Origin: Norana najaformis
Lineage: Eukaryota > Annelida > Clitellata > Crassiclitellata > Hormogastridae
Length of the DNA: 64,000 bases
NCBI GenBank assembly: GCA_964023275.1
Contig: OZ029921.1
Span: forward strand, 10,795,306-10,859,305
Direction of reading: 5' to 3'
Shown: positions 10,060 through 20,918 of the stretch, one piece after another
Numbering within the stretch: the first letter of the stretch is position 1
Layout: each line of letters begins with the position of its first letter
The notes under the pieces: model-generated
Database searches by the model: none
What the model saw: the letters and a program-made list of their open reading frames with translations, nothing else
What the model was told of the DNA's origin: nothing
Program-made: the position numbers and the translations under genes

Positions 10060-11733
10060 ATGCCTCGGAAGTGCGTAAATACTGTGGACAACTTTTGTTA
10101 CATTTGTGGGGAAGTGACATTTGCCAACCAGAAGAAAAGTATCACTTATCAAGTCAAGAAGGCATATCATGCTTACTTCGAATGCAAGGTTGGTGACCAA
10201 GACAAGCCAAAGGCCCCGCATATATGCTGTGCTACATGTACAACACAGCTTTCACAGTGGTTGAATGGCAAAAGACCATCAATGCCGTTTGCAGTTCCCA
10301 TGGTGTGGAGAGAGCAAAGCAACCACGTAGATGACTGTTACTTCTGCTTGGTTCCTCCTCTTTCCGGTGGAATAACGAAGCAAAAGAAGTCGACAATAGT
10401 CTACCCAAACATTCCGTCAGCATTGAGACCAGTTCCACATGGTGATGGACTTCCTATTCCAGAACCTCCAGCAGAATATATTTTCCTTGATTCATCTGAT
10501 GAGGACAAGGGTGAGCCGATATGTTCTTCTCCTGGTCCGTCAGCGTGCAGTGATCCCGATTTTCACTGTGGTGCATCATCAACCCCACACAGAATAACAC
10601 AGGAAGAACTAAATGACCTTGTTCGTGATTTAGACTTATCCAAAAACAAGGCAGAATTGCTAGGATCAAGACTCCAACAATGGAATCTTCTAGAAGAAGA
10701 TGTCACAATTACTTCATATAGAAAGCGCCATCAGCAGTTGGAACCTTTCTTTATGAAGGAAGGTAATCTGGTATTCTGTTCCAATATTGACGACCTCATG
10801 AATGCCTTACAGATCACTCATGACCCACAAGAATGGAGACTCTTTGTAGACTCTTCAACACTGAGTCTTAAGGCTGTGCTTTTGCACAATGGAAACCGTC
10901 TTCCATCTATTCCATTAGCGCATGCTGTCCACATGAAAGAGACATACGATAACCTAAAACAGCTACTGCATTCCATTGACTATAACAGGTACAAATGGCA
11001 CCTGTGTGGTGATTTGAAGGTAGTTGCCATTTTAATGGGACTGCAGCAAGGATATACAAAATATATGTTTCTTGTGTGAGTGGGATAGCCGAGCAAGAGA
11101 GTTGCACTACGTGCGGAAGGAATGGACTCCCAGACAAAACATGGCAGTTGGACAGAAGCTCTGGTCGAGTCTCACAAAATCCTACTACCACCCCTTCACA
11201 TCAAACTAGGTTTGGTGAAGAACTTCGTGAAAGCCATGGACCGCACTTCGCCAGCTTTCCGATACCTGCATGAAAAATTCCCTCGACTCAGCGAAGCAAA
11301 GATTAAAGAGGGAGTTTTTGTGGGTCCTCAGATTAGAAAACTCTTCAAAGATGACCGCTTCAACAACTTGCTGGAGGGTGATGCGAAACAAGCATGGAAT
11401 GCTTTTCGTCTAGTGTCTACAGACTTTCTGGGGAATGTTAGGGCAGAAAACTACAAGGAACTAGTAGAAGACATGCTCAAGCAGTACCAGAAATTTCGCT
11501 GCAATATGTCTCTGAAGATGCATTTCCTTCATTCCCATCTGGATTTCTTCCCTGACAACTGTGGTATGGTTAGTGACGAACATGGCGAACGTTTTCATCA
11601 AGATATCGCAACAATGGAGCAAAGGTACCAGGGAAAATGGTCCACTACAATGTTGGCTGACTACTGCTGGACACTCCGCAGAGATGCTCCCGAACAGCTG
11701 TACAAGAGACAGGCAAAAAAATCTAAGAACTAG
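10060..11733 (+). pseudogene. DDE-like transposase of the CACTG-ended element, two frameshifts
   Basis: The start at 10060 follows the TATA box and gives MPRKCVNTVDNFCYICGE. The first 339 residues show a Cys cluster (CYIC at 13-16, CCATC near 57-60, CYFC at 93-96), an acidic linker, then WRLFVDSS (Asp264) and CGDLK (Asp318). The frame hits TGA at 11077-11079; a one-base shift resumes at CFLCEWDSRA, and a second shift near 11155 joins the frame ending at 11733, which carries LPPLHIKLGL, SDEHGERFHQD and MLADYCW. Two Asp plus the Glu of DEHGER, with a CxxC between, fit an RNase H-fold DDE transposase by pattern. Family known to me only as uncharacterised; function is inferred. Confidence 0.75.
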
Positions 11734-11821
11734 TCTATGACCTGGTTTTTACAAATATTAACTGTAAGTGTATCACTATTGGCATGCATTGTGCGATATA
11801 AAATTACTTCATTTCAGATTA

Positions 11822-11944
11822 CAAAAAAACTAGAGCCAATTCGGCATTTTCACTGTCATATTCGTGTTCAGCACATACAAATTGATAAGAACTGACTAAT
11901 TTCATTTCAGTAACATGACTTTTGTAAAAATTTGTTGTCCAGTG
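11822..11944 (-). repeat. right terminal inverted repeat of copy 2
   Basis: Reverse complement of the left arm as described at 9610-9719. It starts outside with CACTGGACAACA and includes the perfect 18-bp core at 11858-11875. It lies about 90 bp after the coding region. Confidence 0.85.
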
Positions 11945-12040
11945 AAATCGGCGACTCGTTTTCGTTAATATTTACCTTTCGCCCTCCCTTTCACTTTCTG
12001 ACTTTTTCCTGAATTCCAATCACTGCTTGAATTCCTGCTT

Positions 12041-12042
<2 letters not shown>
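11945..12042 (+). pseudogene. LINE endonuclease fragment, right half
   Basis: Continues the fragment at 9487-9609 after the transposon. It reads RRLVFVNIY, then Ser/Leu-rich sequence like the SLSLTDFLN region of the intact LINE at 53600. It decays into the CT microsatellite. Confidence 0.7.

Positions 12043-12136
<94 letters not shown>
12043..12136. repeat. (CT)n microsatellite
   Basis: Nearly pure CT dinucleotide run with one CG interruption. Confidence 0.95.
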
Positions 12137-12467
12137 GACAATGTTGACTGATAAGGTTAGTGATCCATCTATACAGTTAATAAGCCTATGGTGGTGACAG
12201 TCTAGCGAGAAATCTGGTCACATCCGGACCGAGCGGAGCGAGAGAGTTCTGTAGATGTTCAGACACTTTGTCGATGTTACTTGCTTTTATACCTGATCTC
12301 GAGTTTGCTAATAGTTAAAAGAATCGCGAAACATTAAGGCTTCAACCAAAAGATTATGTAACCCATGTACTATTCCTGTGCTGGTGATAAATTAGGCGTC
12401 TAATAAATGAGCAAATGACCCGATCGCATAGTGCTGCTGATTTTATACAGTTGTTTCTTTTTTGTAG
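12137..12467 (+). other. intron end before exon B
   Basis: Non-coding sequence ending in the polypyrimidine tract TTGTTTCTTTTTTGTAG, a strong splice acceptor. Confidence 0.5.
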
Positions 12468-12625
12468 CTGCTCCATATGGCTACTACGTTGGCGGTAACA
12501 CTGCCGCTGCCGCCGCCGCTGCAGCCGCTGTCCTGACAACGCCTACAGCAGCCGATCTGATGCTTCCATCTGCAGTCGCTAGTGCCAATGTCTGCTGCGG
12601 CGATTACAAGACCAATCGATGCTGA
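12468..12625 (+). CDS. putative terminal coding exon B of a host gene
   Basis: It follows a strong acceptor. The first two bases complete a codon begun at 7065, giving RYA then AAPYGYYVGGNTA and a run of nine alanines encoded by mixed GCN codons (not a simple repeat). It ends ...CCGDYKTNRC with TGA at 12623-12625. Matching phase and composition with exon A (Tyr/Gly/Ala/Pro-rich) support one gene. A possible internal donor (GGCG|GTAACA near 12491) could give an alternative form. I do not recognise the gene; an RNA-binding or transcription factor tail is a guess from composition. Confidence 0.55.
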
Positions 12626-14215
12626 CCGCAGCCGATTATACGCAGCAGAAGGATGCTGAAGGGGCATCCTAAAGACGAAGGCACAATGCTGCTGGGTCGA
12701 TGGTAGAAAACTGGTGCTGATGGTCGGTCGTCACCTGACAGTCATTGGCTCGTGACGAACAGAGTGGCTCATCCTGCAGCCTAGCTACGAAGGATCAGCA
12801 GTTGTCGTTTCACGCTTAGGCTGATTCCCTTCGCCGATCAATATTCATACGACTGCAAAACGACCGACGTCTCTAGTCACATCAGGACATCGACACAGCG
12901 CCAGAAGGTCAGAAGGTTTTTATTCGACAGCCAGAACTCGTGCTCCAACAGCCGACAGCAGCCTGGCGAACTTGAGAAAACGCGCTGACACTTGTCATGC
13001 AGATAACTCGTTAGCGTTATACAAATGTCTGACGCATTTACTGACCCCAGGACAGGAGCAACCGCCCTATTGGACTGAGCAGACACCGCAATGCTTTTCC
13101 AACACATCGCAGACGTTTTTAGACACAATGCATATTAAGTCTTAAGCAACGGTCATTAATGTTCTTAGCCACAATAGGTACGACCCTGGCAACGTACGCC
13201 ATCGTTCTGTTTAGTATCGCTAAGAACGTCCTACCTGACTCATCCATGCTTGGTCCAAACAATCCGAGCCATGTCTTAAAGCAGCACCGTGCAAGTCCAA
13301 CGCAATTTATATATTCAGAGCAACATGTCGGAAAGACTTAGGAACACCTCATTAGTTCTTCGCAAATTCACTGCACAAAGTACGTCTTCTATCTCAAAAG
13401 ATAAAAGACATTGAAAGCAATGCCACCGGTGTCCTATGCAATAGGCCCTAATAATGACATGTTTAGCAACGACACCTCTGCCCCTATCACCATCATCATT
13501 GTCGTCGTCATCATCGTCAACAGTTTCGTCGCTTCCAATATACGCTTAATATAATCTAACAACAGTAAAACGTGTAGAACATACAGTAAATGTCAGTGAA
13601 ACCAAAATCTTGTGACATAAATGAAATGTAGAATTAGTCCAGGAGAAGCCATGATAGCTCTGTCACCTTTTTGGTAAACATTTTATTTTTTAAAACTTTG
13701 AATAATTATGCCTCTCGATGGCATAGAGCATGCCTGGCGAATTTAATTTTAAACTGTAGTCTTAACTTCTGCTAGACGCGTCTGAATTCTTGGGCATGCA
13801 TGATGTTTGGCTGTTTATCTGCCCTAAAGCATTCCTCCTCCTCCTCCTCCTCCTCCTCCTCCTCCTCCTCCTCCGCCTCCTCCTCCTCCTCTTCCTCCTT
13901 TAAGTTCATGGAACTCCGTCACTGCTTTTATGTTCGGCTGCGCAGTGTCTAGCGTGATTTTCGTAGAATATAGAAACACAAAGTTCGAAAAGTTCGTTTA
14001 AGCAGTTCGTTTAATTTATTTTTCCGTACTGTGAAAAACTCCAGAAAATGGACTAGTTTCTAACTCTTAACTTCATGTCACAAGTTTCTTGACTTCATTT
14101 AATGATGGCTTAATTTCAACCTGTAATGTTTACTAATCCTCGCTTTGTTTACGCTGCTATACGCAGTCATAATGGTCGATGTGGCCTCCATTAGCAGATC
14201 ATACATACACATCAA
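12626..14215. other. possible 3' UTR then non-coding sequence
   Basis: No recognised gene. Small ORFs only (12877-13128 minus, 13159-13341 plus), without domains. Composition becomes AT-rich after 13400. Confidence 0.45.
13832..13899. repeat. (TCC)n microsatellite
   Basis: Tandem CTC/TCC triplets with one CCG and one CTT interruption. Confidence 0.95.
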
Positions 14216-14606
14216 TCGTAATCGTAAGCTCAAGATTTCAGCAGCGCCCAACTAAAGCCACGTCGCGGGAACCAGCTTATTCACAGGCGCTCAGTCAAAA
14301 CAAAATCACTAGGCAGAAAGGGTACGGTTCCAGATCAAGACGCACCGACTCAGAAGTCATGCATGCAAACAGTCGGACGGCTACGGTAGATGGCGTTTCG
14401 GATTGGTGCTGAGAGAGAAAAGGGGAAGAGGAAGAATCAGGATAAGATTTTTGGAAGAGTAATGTTTTCTGTTTTGAGTAAAAGATCAGCCCAGAAATTG
14501 CAAAAGAAGTGCAGGTGAGTTCGTATTGTGGGTCAGATAAGACAATAGTCGTAATTCTGGCGGGAGTTTATTCCAGAGGGGTGGAGCAGCTACAGCTAAC
14601 AAGATT
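14216..14606 (-). pseudogene. 3' end of a LINE, degenerate
   Basis: On the minus strand it matches the 3' end of the LINE at 22940-26056: WNKLPPELQ-type coding remnants (GGGAGTTTATTCCAG on plus) then the tail ending AGCGCC...GAAATCTTGAGCTTACGATTACG. The same fragment appears at 34262-34505. It ends where the AT-rich hAT-like end begins. Confidence 0.65.
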
Positions 14607-15730
14607 AGCGTTGGACGGTATTTTAAATACAAGTATTCAAAATACTATTTTAAAAATACTTTTGAAGTGTTTTGTACTTGTATTTAAAACACAATGTAAT
14701 AAAAGCATTCGTATTTTTATTTAAATATTTACATATTTTGAGTATTTAATATTTTGAACAGTAATTATAAATCATTTTTTAAATATTTCATTTTAAAATA
14801 ACAAATCAGTGTACTTAATGCACATATTAAGCCATCATTAATGAGCGTTGGACGGTAATTATTATATAAATTTTAGTTTTCCACAATCGGACAGAACAAA
14901 AAATAACGAAACACAAATATAGAGAAGGAAAAAGTTTAAAATGAACAAATACTAAAAAGAAAGCAGCTAACTAAAAAGTAAATACCCTTCATAAACATTT
15001 ACAAGAAAGCCAGTAATGCTATAATTTTGCTGTACATTATAGTTCTCACAAAACATTATTTTCTGTCATTGCACAAACAAAGCATACAACTCGGTTAACA
15101 CAAAAGTGATCACTGTAATTTAACTTGGGCAAAAAAGAATACTGTCTTAAATCGATGCCAGCCTGAAGCAGTAACTATCCAACATATATGAAAATATCCC
15201 TCAAACAGTTACTGTCATTTACTTTGAACTGCTTCCAAAATATTCTGTTCCATGCATTTGACAATCTTGTGTTCTCACTTTTGGTAAATCAAACACATTC
15301 ACGAACATAGATAAGTAGTGACGTACTGTATATTGAATTTCAAATAACTGCAATAGAACCATTTCATCCATGTGTCCTTTACCTTTAGAAAGAAAACAGT
15401 TGAAAGACTTAGAAAACTTGCAAATGGTTTCCCTCAAACTCAGTTAAACTGTCTTTCAGCAGTCAAAAGACTCGAATATTTTGCTGTTTTGATAAATAGT
15501 AAGTTTAACCATTAACAGTCAAACACCTAGGCCTACACAAATGTTTACAAATGTTTATAAGGACTACTGCACCAATCCTAAGCACCAATGGTTCTGCCAC
15601 ATTGAACTTCATATCCAAATAGTGTGCTTCCAACTCATTAGTGATAATCATCTTATGAAAAGAGGCCAGACATTAACAACAGATCACCTGCATACAACAA
15701 GCAGCCAACATACAAGCCATTAATACAACA

Positions 15731-16010
15731 TTCCTCTTGAGTCTGTTAGATTTGCAACATCATTTACATCAACAGCAAAAATTGCAGAGTAGAGCCCTCT
15801 TTGCCTTACACCGCAACTTATATAGAAAACTGTAGAAAATACACTAATCCATCTGACAGCTGCATGCTTTACAAGTTCATCAAAACCATCAAAAATCTGT
15901 GTGGAAGTGTAATATTCCGCTTCATTAAGTCATATACATTTTGATGATGATTTACATTGTCAAAAGCTTTTGACATATCTAGTAAACAAACATCAATTGT
16001 GGACCAAACA
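15731..16010 (-). pseudogene. reverse transcriptase fragment, degenerate
   Basis: The minus strand reads VWSTIDVCLLDMSKAFDNVNH, the RT motif A block, and further on a VAVRQRGL segment resembling the GVRQGG motif B, with stops between. The motif style differs from the CR1/L2-like copies elsewhere here, suggesting another LINE clade. It lies inside the putative hAT-like element. Confidence 0.55.
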
Positions 16011-16090
16011 CAATAGAATTATCGAGCAAATTTCACACATGACAAACTAATCTATTGCAATGAAATACTTAATTTGGCCACAAACGTACA

Positions 16091-16175
16091 TCTAATCTAA
16101 TCCAACGACTGCTATAGCGCCGATATCATAATGCCCAAAGCATCAAGTGAAATCGTAATCAAAATCATAATCAAT
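16091..16175 (-). repeat. LINE 3' tail (GCATTATGATA...GGCGCTATAG type)
   Basis: Minus strand reads ATGCTTTGGGCATTATGATA then TCGGCGCTATAGCAGTCGTT and GGATTAGATTAGAT. The same tail occurs in plus orientation near 26965, 33240 and 44830. Confidence 0.65.
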
Positions 16176-16300
16176 GGAGAAGCCAGGTCAGTGCAGATTC
16201 AAGTAATCAGCTGTGTATTATGATTAAAATGCCAATAAGTACTTTGTGCTTAATATTTCAAATACTTTTTCAAACTAAGTATTTTATACTTGTACGGAGC

Positions 16301-17209
16301 TCCGGTCTCTACCTGGCAAAAAACTAGAACCGCTGAGCAACTTCGATATCGACAGAACCGCTAGGAGGCTGCCGTATTTCCGTGGTGTTTTCATGCACGA
16401 TTGCATGCCTGCCGTGGTAAATAACAAGGAACATGGGGTGACCAATCTGGGCTCCGGCTCCGGCGGCGGCACTGGGTCTCGTACCTGTGATGTTCCTTCT
16501 CCTCATATAGTATGAATGTGACTCAAAAAATGATCTACTGCTGATGTTTCACTGTTAATTTTTCTTACAATTGTCGATGAATAACTCACTTACTGAGTGC
16601 GTTTCTTTGATAGGCAACATTTCAACAAGATCATTTCGTTTTTTTTTATGAAAGATTTAATGTCTGCAACAATCTATGTAGGCCTACACACGCACAAGCT
16701 ACAATCTCAAATCCTAAGCTTACCTATGGCCAGCACAGATTAGTATTACAACAATACTAAAACTATTTACATCTCCCATGACCTGGCATGCAGGCTGCTG
16801 GACACTTGCGTTAGGAAGACTCTAGATTGTAAGATGAGTCATTGAAGATGGCGTCTTGCAAAGATGTCCACAGTTTCCGAATTTCTCGACGATCGGTTAC
16901 TCAGATTTCACCGGTTTCTCCGACAACTCACACAGGTCTTGTCGATCGATGGCCAACGATGAAGTCGACTAAAGACCACCTTCGAGCTTCATCTGCACGC
17001 GAAAGATCGTAAGTTACTGACCCGGCGACCTTCGTAGCGGAACTTTTTGCTCTCTTTAGGTCAGCCCATCATGCCCATGGGCACCAGTGTATGTGACAGA
17101 CTGTGACTGTGATTGTTAATTATTTTGGTGATCAATAAAAATCTCTCACACACACCTTTAGACAGTCCATGTAAAGTTAGCGCTTACCTTTATGATGATC
17201 GCTGTCCGT
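16301..17209. other. no gene recognised
   Basis: Small ORFs at 16284-16506 (minus) overlap in different frames and show no domain. The rest is non-coding. Confidence 0.45.
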
Positions 17210-17935
17210 CAACGAAGACTATTCCGCATATACTTGCTAATCGCTTTCTTCCTCTTCTGGCTGGAATTAATCCCTCCTAATGGAAGGGGTCAGCCACATG
17301 ATTCCTTCTCTTCCACTTGTTTTTATCTCCAGTGTCTTCTTTCTTTAGTCTGAGAAGCTTAGGTTTGTTGAATCAAGTCTCCCCATCTCTTCTTTTGTCG
17401 TCCCCGCTTTCGTCGCCCGTTAATCTCTGCCGTCATAATTCTTTTAATGCAGTTTTCCTCTTCTCTCCTCATCACATGACCATACCATCTCAACCTGGCT
17501 TCTCGTACCTTGTAAGATATACATGCCACTTATAATTTCTGTCTGATATACTCATTCCTTTTCTTGTCTTTCAGTGAGATTCCAAGTATCCATCGCAGCA
17601 TTCTCATTTCTGTTCTCTTCAGCAGCTTCTCCTCTTTCGTCAATGTCCATGCTTCTGCTCCGTATATCATCACTGGTCTTATCATTGTTTTGTACACCTT
17701 TCCTTTTAGATGAACCGGCATTTTGACATCGCATAATACACTCAATAGGTCTTTCCATTTTTGCCACGCTGCCTTAATCCTGTTCTTAACATCGTGTTTG
17801 CATTCTCCTTTAGCATTCATTATCGGCCCAAGATATTTAAAGGTTTCTACTCGTTTCAATGCATTTCCTACAATGTCCTTGACCACAATGGTCTCATCCA
17901 TTTTGGAGAATGATTTTTGCCTGGTCGTGAATTTG
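17210..17935 (-). pseudogene. RTE-like LINE, C-terminal part of the polyprotein
   Basis: The minus-strand ORF 17901-17530 (123 codons) reads FKYLGPIM, DVKNRIKAAWQKW, MIYGAEAWT and EMRMLRWILG, the conserved region that follows the RT domain in RTE-type and related LINEs. Downstream, in broken frames, a WDGHVMRREE segment and a VADP-like 3' end extend to about 17210. The RT catalytic part is absent: the copy is 5'-truncated as usual for target-primed reverse transcription. Confidence 0.7.
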
Positions 17936-18093
17936 TGATGTCGAGAGTGACAGAAAGCAGTAACACTGGACTAAAATGGATAAACGGCGTTAGGTTTAAA
18001 AGACCCGGACTTCGCAAATGATATTGCCCTGCTGCATAGCACTTGGAAAGGCATGAAAGAACTAACATCTAAAGCCCAGGAGGGGACTCATTA

Positions 18094-18220
18094 CACTGGC
18101 CAACAGAAAATTTTTTTTTCTTGTTGCCTTCGGTTTTAGACCTGTTCTTGGGGTAATTTTGGGCGCTGATTCAGAAAATGTCATTGGATTGAGTGCATCA
18201 GGTGTAGTTTCTGAGATATC
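18094..18220 (+). repeat. left terminal inverted repeat, third member
   Basis: Imperfect repeat of about 125 bp paired with 20377-20498; the inner limit is a GTAGTTT.TGAGATAT block. Confidence 0.85.
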
Positions 18221-18533
18221 GTCGATTTTGTAAAGAAAACCCAGTCCACTCTTTAAACGATGTCTTTGGCAAAACTAAAATGTCATAATAAGCTTTATTT
18301 ATGGCTAATTATAATTCTTGCTGATTCATATAATGCCTACATCCTTATAATGTAAAATCAGCATATCTTGCCGCGTGCTGAGATATTGCTGATTCAACGA
18401 AATAACTATTCCGTAGCCTACAGCTTACTCAGCACTAAATTCATGGCCTCATTTAGAATTTATTTGTGCTTATACAGCGTTTCATGGTTTCGAACTATGT
18501 AAATAGATTATGCTGAAGTCAGCATTTATAGCC

Positions 18534-18541
18534 TATATAAA
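18534..18541 (+). promoter_or_regulatory. TATA box of the third transposon
   Basis: TATATAAA about 157 bp before the ATG at 18698, matching the arrangement of copy 2. Confidence 0.5.
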
Positions 18542-18697
18542 CCGCCTCCTGAAAGCTAGAGCAGCCGCAGTCGTCTTAGGGCATATTAAGAGTTGGTCGC
18601 AAGAACAATCTGTGAATGTGAGCATTAAATAACTACATGTTCTTACTATTTTTTAGGTTAGTCATTTAATTCCTCAGATGCGAACATCCTTAAGGTT

Positions 18698-20182
18698 ATG
18701 GCTACTTCCAGACGGAGCTGCATTAACCATCCAGACATATTCTGCTACATTTGCGGGGAATACACACTAAAAGCAAACAGGAAACCGATTTCTGAGTTTG
18801 TAAAAAGAGCATATGTAGGTTATTTTGGTGTCAAACTTGGAGATCAAGATAAGCAATGGGCTCCTCATACAGTATGCAAAACTTGTATTGAACAATTGCG
18901 CCACTGGACAATTGGAAAGAGAAGCTGCCTGAAATTTGGTGTACCGATGGTTTGGAGGGAACAGATAAACCACTTCGACGACTGTTACTTTTGTATGGTT
19001 AATATCATAGGCATCAATCGAAATAATCGTCACAAGTTGTCTTACCCTGATATACCTTCAGCCAGGAGACCTGTTCCGCATTCGGATATTGTACCAGTTC
19101 CACCTTTTCGCGAACTACCTCATTTTACAATTTATAGAAACAGAGAAAAGGATTTGCTGCCATTCTTTACCGAAGACAACAACCTAGTATTCTGTAATGA
19201 CATCAGCAACTTATTGAAGAAAATTGGTCTGTCGGATTACAGCCCAGATGAGTGGCGTCTTTTTATCGACAGTTCAAAACGTAGTCTGAAATGTGTGCTT
19301 TTAAATAACGGCAACAAATTTGGTTCTATTCCAATCGGTCACTCCACCAGGATGAAAGAAGAGTACAATGCCATCTCTTTAGTACTGGAAAAGATAAAAT
19401 ACAAAGAACATCAATGAGTAATTTGTGTAGACTTGAAGATGGTAAATTTCCTCCTTGGTCAACAAAGTGGCTACACAAAGTATCCCTGCTTTTTGTGTCT
19501 TTGGGACAGTAGAGCCAAGCATGAACATTGGACAAGAAAAGATTGGCCTTCGAGGAAAGACATGGTGGTTGGAGGTCAAAATGTAATCAAGGAATCTTTG
19601 GTGGCACGAGATAGGATCATACTGCCACCACTACATATAAAGCTAGGCCTGATGAAAGAATTTGTCAGGGCTTTGAATAAAGAAGGTTCATGCTTCGAAT
19701 ACATAGTACACAAGTTACCAGGAATTACAATGGAAAAATTGAAGGCTGGAATCTTCGATGGTTCACAGATCAGGCAACTTATGAATGACCCACTTTTCAT
19801 ACCATCAATGAATGAAATCGAATCTTGTGCCTGGTCTTCCTTTGTTCTTGTAACTAAAAATTTTCTTGGCAACAAGAAGGCAGACAATTATGCACAACTA
19901 GTAGAGGATATGCTTCTTCATTTCAACAAGCTTGGCTGCAACATGAGCATTAAAGTCCATTATCTCCACAGTCACTTAGATCGCTTTCCAGAGAATCTTG
20001 GTGACTTCAGCGAAGAGCAAGGTGAAAGATTTCACCAAGACATCAAAACAATGGAAAATCGATATCAAGGAAGATGGGATGCACACATGATGGCAGACTA
20101 TTGCTGGAATATTATGCGCGATTGTTCCGGCAGATGCCACACTCGGAAATCGTACAAAAGGAGCTTCTTCGGTGTCGAATGA
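18698..20182 (+). pseudogene. DDE-like transposase, full-length but for one in-frame TGA
   Basis: One frame runs from ATG 18698 to 20182 (494 codons with the stop codons) and is broken only by TGA at 19415-19417, just before the CVDLK block where other members have Trp; a single base change explains it. Order of blocks: FCYICGE (Cys cluster), CKTC, CYFC, DEWRLFIDSS, CVDLKMV, CFLCLWDSRA (CxxC), LPPLHIKLGL, VHYLHSHLDRFP, EEQGERFHQD, MMADYCW. In this copy the glycine of the second Asp motif is Val. The candidate DDE triad is Asp (IDSS), Asp (VDLK), Glu (QGER). The role is inferred from its terminal repeats. Confidence 0.78.
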
Positions 20183-20376
20183 CTTGAAATTTTTATAACA
20201 AACTTGTTCTGTTTGGTATCATATAAGTACAGTTTCAGGTACTACCATTTTCTTTTAAGTATTTGTATTATTATGTTTATTTAGTGTATCACATAATAAA
20301 TTGAGCACTACATAATTATAGCTATAGCCTTATGTTTTATGGGCGAGCAGAGGCAAGGACTGGTATATGGCATAAT

Positions 20377-20498
20377 GCTCTATATCTCGAAAACTAGACC
20401 TGCTGGGAGAAAACTGGTGCCTTTTCTGGAATCAGCAGGTCAAATATACCCAGAAACAGTTCTAACATCTGAGGCAACAAATTATGTGTTGACCAGTG
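20377..20498 (-). repeat. right terminal inverted repeat, third member
   Basis: Reverse complement of 18094-18220 with scattered mismatches, ending in CCAGTG next to the TTA duplication. The small ORF 20339-20632 across this end is a by-product. Confidence 0.85.
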
Positions 20499-20501
20499 TT
20501 A

Positions 20502-20838
20502 TCAATCCTGAAAAGACCAAAATCATCACGATAGGAAAATGGAATGAAATGGACAAGATCATGATTAATGATCTCGGGGGCGGGGCCAGCGGTTGTGCAA
20601 CACGCTCAGTTTTCTTCACCTATATTTTCTAACTTTTTGACGTCTCCTTTGACACGATTACTGCATCTCTCCTCATGGATTATTACTCATTCCCGGTGAG
20701 TACATTCCATATCTGTTTTGCAAATTCAAACTGTTCTATCGCCTAATATTCGCTGCAATCATGTACCATTTCTTCTTCAATAACGGCCTTTTGCCAATCT
20801 CGCCCCATCCAAAGCCCTTTCCATCTTAAACTCCTCCC
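20502..20838. other. no gene recognised
   Basis: Non-coding flank of the transposon leading into the ATA microsatellite. Confidence 0.5.

Positions 20839-20839
<1 letters not shown>

Positions 20840-20917
<78 letters not shown>
20840..20917. repeat. (AAT)n microsatellite
   Basis: Pure ATA triplet run, possibly a retroelement tail; AATAATAAT recurs at 21291-21305 as a LINE tail. Confidence 0.95.

Positions 20918-20918
<1 letters not shown>

Larger units (their letters stand above)
9610..11944 (+). mobile_element. CACTG-ended DNA transposon, copy 2 (complete, 2335 bp)
   Basis: Left terminus CAATGGTCAACA (9610) pairs with right terminus CACTGGACAACA (minus strand from 11944). Subterminal GTTACTGA and TGTGCTGAACACGAATAT are shared by both ends. 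The element is flanked by AAA (9607-9609 and 11945-11947), and removing it with one AAA restores a LINE reading frame, so a 3-bp duplication is strongly supported. It encodes one frameshifted DDE-like protein. CACTR termini with 2-3-bp duplications are the hallmark of EnSpm/CACTA elements in the CMC group; Academ elements (3-4 bp) are the alternative. Assignment is inference. Confidence 0.88.
14607..16300. mobile_element. possible hAT-like non-autonomous element with retro debris inside
   Basis: The left end CGTTGGACGGTATTTTAAATAC and the right end (minus strand) CTCCGTACAAGTATAAAATACTT both show alternating AAATAC/GTATTT motifs typical of some hAT ends. CGTTGGACGGTA recurs at 14845. I could not find a clean 8-bp duplication, so the limits are approximate. 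Contents are AT-rich and mostly non-coding. Confidence 0.4.
18094..20498 (+). mobile_element. CACTG-ended DNA transposon, diverged member (complete, 2405 bp)
   Basis: The left end CACTGGCCAACA (18094) pairs with CACTGGTCAACA on the minus strand from 20498. Both arms continue in parallel for about 125 bp (TTGTTGCCT, GCTGATTC.AGAAAA, GAGATAT). TTA flanks both sides (18091-18093, 20499-20501), a 3-bp duplication like the AAA of copy 2. The encoded protein is homologous to that of copy 2 but clearly diverged and about 75 residues shorter in the middle linker. This is a second subfamily of the same element, older than copies 1 and 2. Confidence 0.88.

Noticed and set aside
1-11944. A 10.2-kb tandem segmental duplication, suggested by the match of 1-1739 to 10206-11944
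   Set aside because: The match stops exactly at the transposon terminus and the flanks differ, so two separate insertions explain it better.
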